NCBI GenBank assembly: GCA_964581365.1
Contig: CAZOOF010000025.1
Coordinates: 1-28,341, forward strand
Direction of reading: 5' to 3'
Length of the DNA stretch: 28,341 nt
Source: JAITWN01 sp964581365
Lineage (GTDB): Bacteria > Pseudomonadota > Gammaproteobacteria > SZUA-140
Positions 22,639 through 28,341 of the stretch are shown here, piece by piece. Every line of letters begins with the position of its first letter. Within the stretch, counting starts at the first letter, position 1. The translations under genes and the position numbers were made by a program. The notes beneath the pieces were generated by a model, which searched no databases, was not told where the DNA came from, and was given only the letters and a program-made list of their open reading frames with translations.

Positions 22639-23025
22639 ATGACATCCAGTCGCCCGTATATTCTGCGGGCGATGTATGAATGGATCACGGATAACGGTCT
22701 TACCCCATATATCCTGGTGAATGCCGAGTTCCCGGGAACCATCGTGCCCGCGCGACACATCGAGGACGGGCGAATCGTGCTCAACATTGCTCCGCGTGCG
22801 GTTACGGACTGGACCCTCGACAATGACTGGCTCGGTTTTTCGGCGCGTTTCGGCGGAGTGCCGGAGAGGGTGAGTATTCCGGTTCAGGCCGTGCTGGCGA
22901 TCTATGCGCGCGAGAACGGCAAGGGCATGGTGTTCGAGAAGGAGGATGATGTGCCGCCGCCAGCGCCGGAGCGGCCGCCGGAGCCTCCCCGCCCGCGCAA
23001 GCCCCATCTGCAGGTCATCAAGTAA
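22639..23025 (+). CDS. sspB: SspB, ClpXP adaptor for ssrA-tagged proteins
   Basis: 128 residues from ATG 22639. The fold signature SSRPYILRAMYEWITDNGLTPYILVN is clear, followed by GRIVLNIAPRAVTDWTLDNDWLGFSARFGG, which forms the ssrA-peptide groove. A flexible Pro-rich acidic linker (DDVPPPAPERPPEPPRP) leads to the C-terminal PHLQVIK. This corresponds to the ClpX-binding tail (LRVVK in E. coli). The core is normal, and the linker is shorter than in E. coli (165 residues). An upstream ATG (22618) is possible but lies too close to the sspA stop; GGAAGG about 8 bases before 22639 favours the shorter start. It is coupled with sspA 26 bases upstream. Confidence 0.95.
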   Translation: MTSSRPYILRAMYEWITDNGLTPYILVNAEFPGTIVPARHIEDGRIVLNIAPRAVTDWTLDNDWLGFSARFGGVPERVSIPVQAVLAIYARENGKGMVFEKEDDVPPPAPERPPEPPRPRKPHLQVIK

Positions 23026-23035
23026 ACAGGATTCG

Positions 23036-23103
23036 CTGGCGCCGCTTTCTTTCACGCGGCTGAGCGGGCGTCGCGTCTGCTTGCCGCGTAACTGCGGCGC
23101 CAG
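23036..23103. repeat. Nested inverted repeats between convergent sspB and oxidase genes
   Basis: CTGGCGCCGC (23036-23045) and GCGGCGCCAG (23094-23103) are exact 10-base reverse complements 48 bases apart. The inner part of the left arm (GCCGC, 23041-23045) can instead pair with GCGGC at 23056-23060. The element fills the gap between two convergent genes and probably works as a terminator, though there is no T-tract. Confidence 0.55.
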
Positions 23104-23115
23104 GAGTTCCGCTTC

Positions 23116-24504
23116 TCACTTTGCCAGTGGCAGCGCCTTGTCCCGGTTGAGGATGTTGCGTGGATCGAACAGCTGCTTGATGCCGCGCATCAGCTCCAGG
23201 CTGACCGCATCGACTTCGCGATCGACGAAATCGCGCTTTTCCAGTCCGACTCCGTGCTCTCCCGACAGGGTGCCGCCGAGCGCCAGCACCAGGTCGAACA
23301 CCTGGGACAGGCAGGAGGCGGCGTTCGCCATCTGCCGGGCATCGTCCGGGTCGACGAGCAGATTGACGTGAATGTTGCCGTTACCGGCATGTCCAAAATT
23401 GACGATTTTCACGCCGGTCTGCGCCGACAGGGTTTCCAGTCCTGTGATCAGTTCCGGAATCCGTGATACCGGCACCACCACGTCTTCGTTGATCTTCTTC
23501 GGGGCCACCTTGCGCAGAGCGGGTGACAGCGCCTTGCGCGTGGCCCACAGCGCTGCCGTCTCGGCGGCGTCCCGGGCGGCCGTAAAGGAGAGCAGTCCGT
23601 CGACCGTGGCGGCGCTGCGCACGGCTGCCACGGCGGCATCGAGCGCATGTTCAGCGCCATCGACCTCGATCATCAGCAGTGCGCCCGCCGCCTCCGGCAG
23701 CTTCGCATCGGACCAGTCCCGGATCATTTCGATCGCGCTCGCGTCCATGAATTCCAGCGCGCATGGCGTCTCCGGCTGCGCCATGATCGCCGATACCGCT
23801 GTGGCCGCTGCGTGGATCGATTCATAGACGGCCTGCAGGGTGCGACGCCCTTCGGGCAGAGGGGTGAGCTTCAGCGTCGCTTCCGTGATAATCGCCAGCG
23901 TTCCTTCGGAACCGATCAGCAGCCGGGTCAGATCGTAGCCGACCACTCCCTTGCTGGTGCCGACGCCGGTGCGGATCTCCTCACCACCACCGGTGACTGC
24001 GCGCAGGCCAAGGACATTCTCTCGCGGCGTGCCGTATTTCACCGCCCGGGGGCCGGCGGAGTTGTAGGCAAGGTTGCCCCCGATACTGCAGAAGGCGGCG
24101 CTGGTGGGGTCCGGCGGCCAGAAGAAGCCGGCGCCGGCCGCAGCATCCTGTACCGCCTGGTTGGTGACGCCGGGTTCAACCACTATCAGGCGGTCGCCGG
24201 GAGCAAAGCGAATGATCCGGCTCATCCGTTCGGTGGAGACGATCAGCCCGCCGTGTATCGGCACCGCCGCGCCGGTGGTGCCGGTGCCGCGTCCGCGCGG
24301 TACCAGAGGTACGTCGTGCTGATTGCACAGACGGACCAGAGCGAGCACCTCTTCATGCGACTCCGGAAACGCGACGGCATCGGGCAGCCGGTGGCGCCTG
24401 CTGTTGTCGTAACCATACGGCCAGCAGTCCGCCGGATCGGTCAGCAGCCGGTCTCCCAGCAGCTGCTCCAGCGCCTCCTTCACCCGTGCATCGAGCCCGC
24501 TCAA
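23116..24504 (-). CDS. FAD-linked oxidase, GlcD/D-lactate dehydrogenase family
   Basis: 462 residues. FAD-binding PCMH domain (about 35-215) with VPRGRGTGTTGAAVP, PDPTSAAFCSIGGNLAYNSAGPRAVKYG and GSEGTLAIITEATLKL. C-terminal FAD-oxidase domain with HAGNGNIHVN and SGEHGVGLEKR. These are the marks of the GlcD/Dld2/D2HGDH family, which oxidises D-2-hydroxy acids (glycolate, D-lactate, D-2-hydroxyglutarate); the exact substrate cannot be read here. GlcE and GlcF partners are absent, which favours a single-subunit D-2-hydroxyacid dehydrogenase. The longest frame begins at TTG 24504, overlapping the stop of the BON gene (TTGA), which implies translational coupling; a GTG at 24483 is an alternative. 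It is the last gene of the lpoA operon. Confidence 0.9.
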   Translation of the reverse strand: MSGLDARVKEALEQLLGDRLLTDPADCWPYGYDNSRRHRLPDAVAFPESHEEVLALVRLCNQHDVPLVPRGRGTGTTGAAVPIHGGLIVSTERMSRIIRFAPGDRLIVVEPGVTNQAVQDAAAGAGFFWPPDPTSAAFCSIGGNLAYNSAGPRAVKYGTPRENVLGLRAVTGGGEEIRTGVGTSKGVVGYDLTRLLIGSEGTLAIITEATLKLTPLPEGRRTLQAVYESIHAAATAVSAIMAQPETPCALEFMDASAIEMIRDWSDAKLPEAAGALLMIEVDGAEHALDAAVAAVRSAATVDGLLSFTAARDAAETAALWATRKALSPALRKVAPKKINEDVVVPVSRIPELITGLETLSAQTGVKIVNFGHAGNGNIHVNLLVDPDDARQMANAASCLSQVFDLVLALGGTLSGEHGVGLEKRDFVDREVDAVSLELMRGIKQLFDPRNILNRDKALPLAK

Positions 24505-25088
24505 TCGAGGTACTCGAATACCAGTACGATCATTTTCACGCCATCCACGCGCTGTGCGATGGCGGCGGCCCGCTGCCCTTCCGCGCGGCTGACGCGCCCC
24601 ATCAGATAGACGATGTCCCTTTCGGTGACCACCTTGACGTGGACACCGGGAATGCCGTCCTCACCGAGCAGCGCGCTTTTGACCCGGGCGGTGGTTCCCG
24701 TATCGCGGGTGCGCTGGGCAAGCAGGGATGGCGCGCCGACCTTGATATGGTCATGTATGCTCGCCGCGCCGGCATTTGCGCGCACATGAGCCAGCACGCG
24801 CTCGCGCGCGGCTTCACTGGGGACCTGGCCGGTGAGCAGCAGGACGCGGTTATAGCTCGTCGCCGACACGTTCACATCCGCGGCCAGCGCGCGATCACTG
24901 TTGATCGCGTTCATGATCCGCATTTCAATGCCCTGATCTTCGAGTACCACCGCCGGCGGGCGCCGCTCCGCAACCACCGCGGTGCCCGCCACTCCCGCCG
25001 CCGTGCCGGCGACCAGCAGCGGCGCCGCGCAGCCCTGCAGCATGCAGCTCGCGATCAACACCAGTCCCGCAGCTCTTGTCATTCTCAT
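24501..25088 (-). CDS. dolP: BON-domain outer-membrane lipoprotein (DolP/YraP-like)
   Basis: 195 residues. Lipoprotein signal with LQGC giving mature Cys20, followed by AAP (no Asp at +2), so the outer membrane is expected. Two BON domains follow: about 50-115 (IEMRIMNAINSDRAL...YNRVLLLTGQVPSEAARERVL) and about 128-195 (VKSALLGEDGIPGVHVKVVTERDIVYLMGRVSRAEGQRAA...VFEYLD). DolP localises to division sites, binds anionic phospholipid and maintains outer-membrane integrity. Three in-frame ATGs exist (25097, 25088, 25082). 25088 is chosen because its ATGA overlaps the yraN stop by 4 bases, with a GGAA about 4 bases upstream. Gene order lpoA-yraN-dolP matches the lineage except for the missing diaA. 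Confidence 0.92.
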   Translation of the reverse strand: MRMTRAAGLVLIASCMLQGCAAPLLVAGTAAGVAGTAVVAERRPPAVVLEDQGIEMRIMNAINSDRALAADVNVSATSYNRVLLLTGQVPSEAARERVLAHVRANAGAASIHDHIKVGAPSLLAQRTRDTGTTARVKSALLGEDGIPGVHVKVVTERDIVYLMGRVSRAEGQRAAAIAQRVDGVKMIVLVFEYLD

Positions 25089-25474
25089 CGTTTCCATTCT
25101 TCCTCGACGCCAAAGGCGTCCACGATCCAGTCGAAATGCAGTCCATTCACGCTGGGACTGGTCGCGATTACATCGAACCGCACCGGCGGACACGCCCTGC
25201 GGTACTTTTGCAGCAGGTAGTTCTGCGCTGCGTGCAGCAGGCGGCGGCGCTTGCCGCGGGCGATGCTTTCCGCTGCTCCACCGAAGCGGCTGCTGCTGCG
25301 GTAGCGAACCTCGACGAAGACCAGCACTCCACCGTCCTGCATGACCAGATCGATCTCTCCACCCTGACAGCGGAAGTTGCGATCGACTTCGCGCAGGCCG
25401 TGGTCGCGCAGGAATCGCGCAGCAGCCTCTTCTGCGGCGCGTCCGACATCTGCCGCGCGCCGCGGCCCAGTCAC
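25085..25474 (-). CDS. YraN family (UPF0102) nuclease-like protein
   Basis: 129 residues with the Holliday-junction resolvase-like fold of the family: EEAAARFLRDHG, then NFRCQGGEIDLVMQDGG and VFVEVRYRSSSRFGGAAESI, then KRRRLLHAAQNYL and PVRFDVIA. The GEIDLV Asp and the E-x-R of FVEVR are the PD-(D/E)xK-type active-site residues, with R in place of K as is common in this family. No biochemical role is firmly established. The start is GTG 25474, 15 bases after the lpoA stop, with a G-rich ribosome binding site. It overlaps the BON gene by 4 bases, so the two are translationally coupled. Confidence 0.92.
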   Translation of the reverse strand: MTGPRRAADVGRAAEEAAARFLRDHGLREVDRNFRCQGGEIDLVMQDGGVLVFVEVRYRSSSRFGGAAESIARGKRRRLLHAAQNYLLQKYRRACPPVRFDVIATSPSVNGLHFDWIVDAFGVEEEWKR

Positions 25475-25489
25475 CCCCGCGGTACCGCT

Positions 25490-27379
25490 TCAATCGTAAG
25501 CACGCGGTGCTCCGTTGCCGAAGCTCGCCCAGCGCAGTTCGCGGAACACATTGTTGTGCTCGTCGAGTCCCAGCGTGCCGGTTCGGCCGATGAAGCGTTC
25601 GTAGCGGAAAAGGCGCAGCGTGGCCAGCGTTGGAATGAGTTCGTAGGCATCGGCGCCAAGCGCGTGCAGACGGCTCTGCTGGCCATCGGTCTCCGGCCAC
25701 AGGCGTTCGATTTCGCGGCGGGCGGCGTTGTCGGCGGTGAGCATCCAGGGCATGTCGCAGAAGATGACGCCATCGATATCGCGGTCGGCGCCCCGCTCGA
25801 TCCGGCCGCTGAACACATGCGAGGTGCTGTACACCGGCAGGTCGCTGGCGTAATGAAACCGGAGCTGCGGCCGGATCAGCCGCGCCTGACGCGGAAATGC
25901 CGCCATGAAGATGAAATCGGCATCCCGTCTTCGGTACGGTTCGAACTGCAGGCGCCGCTGCAGCGTGGCTTCCAGTTCGGCACGCCGCCGGTCGCTGTCA
26001 TCGAGATCCAGCAGCGCGCGTATCTGCTCGGAGAAATCGTTGTTCTCGGCGGGATAGGTCTGCACTTCGAGCACCGCGCCGCCGAAGGCTTCCCAGTCAC
26101 TCCGGAATGCCTCCAGCACCCGTTGTCCCCATTCGCCTTCAGGGATGAGCACCAGCGCGCTGTCGTGGCCGTCCAGCCATGCCCGTTCGGCGACCTGACG
26201 GGCTTCGTCTTCGGGCGCCAGGCCGAACTGGAACAGCGGGCGGTCGTCGGATCCGGTCCGGGTGTCGACATAGTTGAGCAGCAGCGTGGGGGTGGAGCTG
26301 CGCTGCGCTGCAACGCCGGTGACAGCCTGGCGCGTGAGCGGTCCGACGATGAACTCGGCGCCGTCGGCGATCGCCTGGCGATACGCGGCCGCAGCCTGGT
26401 CGGCATCGCCAGCGGTGTCGTAAAAGCGGATGGTGGGCTGATAGCCGCGGTTCTCGCGCTGGAAATGCGCGGCGAGGAAGCCGTCCCGGGCTGCGCGTCC
26501 CCAGGCGGCGGCCGGGCCGCTCTGTGGCAGCAGAACCGCAATGCTCTCGGGGCGGACCTGCTGCTGCCGCTGCAGCGCGACAACCAGGTCCAGGATCTCC
26601 TGGGAAGCAGGATGTCCGGCGTAACGGGCGCTCCAGTCGGCGATCATGGTGGCGGCGTCGGCTATGCCGCTCTGTGCGGCCCGCGCGATCAGGGCAAGCT
26701 CTCGCCAGCCGGTGAATGAGTCGGCCGGAGCGCCGGGTTCGGGCTGCAGAACGGCGTCGGAAACGGTGCCCAGTGCCTGCCAGAGCTGATACTGATTGGC
26801 GCGCTTCGTTTCCCGGTCCCGCAGCAGCGGATCGAGCGCGGCGCGCTCCCGCGCGGAGTCGAGACCGCGGCCGCTGCGCAGCCAGGCGCGTGCCCGCAGT
26901 TCGTGGATCTCCGCGCGCCAGTCATCGGAGACGGCGACGGCGGGCTGGCTTTCCAGGGCGGCGAGCGCATCGCCGATCCGGTTCTGTGCCAGCGCCAGCC
27001 TGGCTTCCACGATGCGTGCTCTCACCATGAGCGCGCCGCCGAGCCGATTCCGGTCGATGCCGGCCCAGACCTGCTGCGCCGATGCGACCTGATTGCCGTC
27101 GAGCAGTACGGCTGCTGCCTCGAGCATGAATGCATCCCGCCGCATTTCGGAGGCTTCCCTGGCGAGTTGCATGTAGAGGCGTGCCGCATTCTCGTGCTCG
27201 CCGCGCTCGCGAGCCCGCTCGGCATTCGCCAGGAGCTGGCCTTCGGTGCCCGGCAGATCGGTCTGCGGCGGCGTCACCGCGCAGCCGGTCAGCGTGAGTG
27301 CTATGATCAGCGCCGCATGCCGCAGCCTGAGACGCACGAGACGGGAACCCGGTGACGCTGTAACAGGGCGGAAAAGCAT
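25490..27379 (-). CDS. lpoA: LpoA, outer-membrane lipoprotein activator of PBP1a
   Basis: 629 residues. Lipobox LTGC gives Cys33 if ATG 27379 is used; the long n-region (23 residues) makes the GTG at 27337 (MRLRLRHAALIIALTLTGC) a plausible alternative start. The N-terminal half (about 45-270) is TPR-like and helical. The C-terminal half (about 285-620) is a periplasmic-binding-protein-like fold starting with SIAVLLPQSGPAAAWGRAARDGFLAA and containing FIVGPLTRQAV. LpoA reaches through the peptidoglycan to stimulate the transpeptidase of PBP1a. It heads an operon with yraN, the BON lipoprotein and the oxidase, and is divergent from rsmI across only 40 bases. Confidence 0.92.
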   Translation of the reverse strand: MLFRPVTASPGSRLVRLRLRHAALIIALTLTGCAVTPPQTDLPGTEGQLLANAERARERGEHENAARLYMQLAREASEMRRDAFMLEAAAVLLDGNQVASAQQVWAGIDRNRLGGALMVRARIVEARLALAQNRIGDALAALESQPAVAVSDDWRAEIHELRARAWLRSGRGLDSARERAALDPLLRDRETKRANQYQLWQALGTVSDAVLQPEPGAPADSFTGWRELALIARAAQSGIADAATMIADWSARYAGHPASQEILDLVVALQRQQQVRPESIAVLLPQSGPAAAWGRAARDGFLAAHFQRENRGYQPTIRFYDTAGDADQAAAAYRQAIADGAEFIVGPLTRQAVTGVAAQRSSTPTLLLNYVDTRTGSDDRPLFQFGLAPEDEARQVAERAWLDGHDSALVLIPEGEWGQRVLEAFRSDWEAFGGAVLEVQTYPAENNDFSEQIRALLDLDDSDRRRAELEATLQRRLQFEPYRRRDADFIFMAAFPRQARLIRPQLRFHYASDLPVYSTSHVFSGRIERGADRDIDGVIFCDMPWMLTADNAARREIERLWPETDGQQSRLHALGADAYELIPTLATLRLFRYERFIGRTGTLGLDEHNNVFRELRWASFGNGAPRAYD

Positions 27380-27419
27380 GGGGATCCAGTATCCAAGCGG
27401 GTGTGAGGGGTGTCAATCG

Positions 27420-28274
27420 GTGTCAGAAGCCGAATCCGGAGTATTGTACATCGTAGCCACGCCTATCGGTCATCTCGGCGACATCGGGCGGCGTGCCTTG
27501 CGCGTGCTGTCGACGGTGACGGTGATTGCTGCCGAGGACACGCGCCACAGTGCGCGGCTGCTCAGGCATTATGGCATTACGAGCTCTTGTGTCGCGCTGC
27601 ACGAACACAATGAGCGCACGCAGGCCCCGCGTCTGGTGCAGCGTCTGTGTCAAGGCGACTCGGTGGCGCTGATCACCGATGCGGGCACGCCGCTGATCAG
27701 TGATCCGGGCTTTCATCTCGTGCGTCTGGCGCAGGATGCAGGCGTGCGCGTGGTGCCGGTGCCGGGTCCTTCGGCTGCGATCGCCGCCCTGTCCGTTTCC
27801 GGTCAGGCCGTTGAGCGCTTCGCATTCGAGGGGTTTCTGCCTGCGCGCGCGCCGGCACGGGCGCGGCGTCTGGAGGAACTGCGCGCGGAGACGCGCACCC
27901 TGATCTTCTACGAAGCCCCGCATCGTGTCGCCGAGAGCCTGGCCGCCATGGCCGAAATCCTTGGCCCGCGGCGCGAAGCCACTTACGTGCGGGAACTCAC
28001 CAAGGTCCACGAAACCGTGCGCCGCATGCCGCTCGGAGAGCTTGCGGCCTGGGTTGCCAGCGACCCGGAGCAGCGCCTGGGTGAGATCGTGATCGTGGTG
28101 CAGGGCGCTGAAGCGGAGTCGGCCGACGAGGAGCATGCGCGCCGGGTGTTGAGCCTGTTGCTCGAGGAGCTGCCGCTCAAGCGGGCGGCGGCGCTGGCGG
28201 CGGAAATCACCGGCGTGGCGCGCAACCGGCTCTACGCCTGGGGGGTGGCGCTGAAAGAAGGGGAACCGGACTGA
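27420..28274 (+). CDS. rsmI: 16S rRNA 2'-O-methyltransferase RsmI
   Basis: 284 residues (E. coli 286). SAM-dependent methyltransferase of the tetrapyrrole-methylase fold that modifies C1402 of 16S rRNA. The signature ATPIGHLGDIGRRAL at the N-terminus, AEDTRHSARLL, ITDAGTPLISDPGF, VPVPGPSAAIAALSVSG, FYEAPHR and the C-terminal helix VARNRLYAWGVAL are all typical. The start is GTG 27420, where the conserved part begins and GAGGGG (27405-27410) lies 9 bases upstream; longer ATG starts (27378, 27246) would add unconserved residues and overlap the lpoA start. The next gene downstream is rnpB. Confidence 0.95.
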   Translation: MSEAESGVLYIVATPIGHLGDIGRRALRVLSTVTVIAAEDTRHSARLLRHYGITSSCVALHEHNERTQAPRLVQRLCQGDSVALITDAGTPLISDPGFHLVRLAQDAGVRVVPVPGPSAAIAALSVSGQAVERFAFEGFLPARAPARARRLEELRAETRTLIFYEAPHRVAESLAAMAEILGPRREATYVRELTKVHETVRRMPLGELAAWVASDPEQRLGEIVIVVQGAEAESADEEHARRVLSLLLEELPLKRAAALAAEITGVARNRLYAWGVALKEGEPD

Positions 28275-28281
28275 TATCTGC

Positions 28282-28311
28282 TTGTCATTACTGTACCCAC
28301 CCTAGTATGGT
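28282..28311 (+). promoter_or_regulatory. Candidate rnpB promoter with dyad over the -10
   Basis: TTGTCA at 28282-28287 is the -35 and TATGGT at 28306-28311 the -10 (18-base spacer). Seven bases on is the G-run where RNase P RNA should start. The region between -10 and start is GC-rich (GGGCGC), the discriminator type found in stringently controlled stable RNA promoters. The dyad CCCACC (28296-28301) / GGTGGG (28309-28314) overlaps the -10 and also could serve as the rsmI terminator. Confidence 0.6.
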
Positions 28312-28317
28312 GGGCGC

Positions 28318-28341
28318 GGGAGTTGGCCAGACAGTCGCTCG
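28318..28341 (+). ncRNA. rnpB: RNase P RNA, 5' end only
   Basis: The last 24 bases of the window include TTGGCCAGACAGTCGC, the near-invariant start of bacterial type A RNase P RNA (E. coli GCTGACCAGACAGTCGC). The position directly after rsmI is known from Pseudomonas. The 5' end is estimated from the promoter spacing; the rest of the molecule lies beyond the window. Confidence 0.88.

Noticed and set aside
25089..25700. N-terminal extension of the BON lipoprotein
   Set aside because: It overlaps yraN and lpoA in another frame. The lipoprotein signal begins at 25088.
25076..26719. A 547-codon open frame on the plus strand
   Set aside because: It is antisense to lpoA and yraN, both well supported. 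Its product is compositionally biased and shows no domain.
1..28341. Search for tRNA genes, CRISPR arrays, IS ends, integrases or att sites
   Set aside because: No cloverleaf pattern, regularly spaced direct repeats, transposase motif or flanking duplications were seen by eye. A computational scan could still find short sites.

Overview
The window looks like an ordinary chromosomal segment of a high-GC gammaproteobacterium. The evidence is the set of typical lineage genes: OxyR with a Prx/Grx fusion, PurT, RNase D, DsbB, Fpr, DjlA, SspA/SspB, LpoA, YraN, a DolP-like BON lipoprotein, RsmI, and the start of the RNase P RNA. As I recall it, the block rsmI / lpoA-yraN-(diaA)-dolP / sspB-sspA beside rnpB matches the Pseudomonas region next to the dcw cluster. 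Here diaA is absent and an FAD-linked oxidase sits between the BON lipoprotein and sspB. I cannot assign a genus. An uncultured or poorly studied member of a Chromatiales- or Ectothiorhodospiraceae-like group is plausible but is inference. I see no IS element, integrase, phage gene, tRNA or CRISPR array.

Layout. 1-1372: the 3' end of an Asp-box (BNR) beta-propeller gene, then a solitary 33-residue membrane peptide gene with its own promoter, strong ribosome binding site and a perfect intrinsic terminator. 1373-5023: a peroxide-defence module. OxyR is divergent, across a near-perfect OxyR box, from a peroxiredoxin-glutaredoxin fusion gene that is followed 10 bases later by a Lpd-like pyridine nucleotide-disulfide oxidoreductase; a convergent CBS-domain gene overlaps the 3' end. 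5276-7469: two unassigned small proteins and purT. 7508-13536: four minus-strand genes (HDOD protein, PreP-like M16C protease, exported DUF4412-like protein, RNase D). 13761-16550: a cell-envelope region with a two-helix membrane protein, an L,D-transpeptidase with LysM and SPOR domains, a convergent Lpp-like alanine-zipper lipoprotein ending in lysine, and MlaA. 16579-20839: dsbB, fpr, an exported pentapeptide-repeat protein, a pirin-like protein lacking the metal ligands, and a membrane TraB-family protein. 21055-23025: djlA, sspA, sspB. 23116-28341: a minus-strand operon lpoA-yraN-dolP-oxidase, divergent from rsmI, which leads into rnpB at the window edge.

Functional themes are thiol/peroxide homeostasis (OxyR, Prx/Grx, disulfide reductase, DsbB, Fpr, SspA) and envelope construction (LdtA-type transpeptidase plus Lpp-like lipoprotein, MlaA, LpoA, BON lipoprotein). 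The observations most worth following are the 33-residue peptide gene, the Prx/Grx-flavoprotein pair with a possible private reductase, and the SPOR-bearing L,D-transpeptidase beside a candidate peptidoglycan-anchored lipoprotein. No clearly new multi-gene defence or mobile system is visible.
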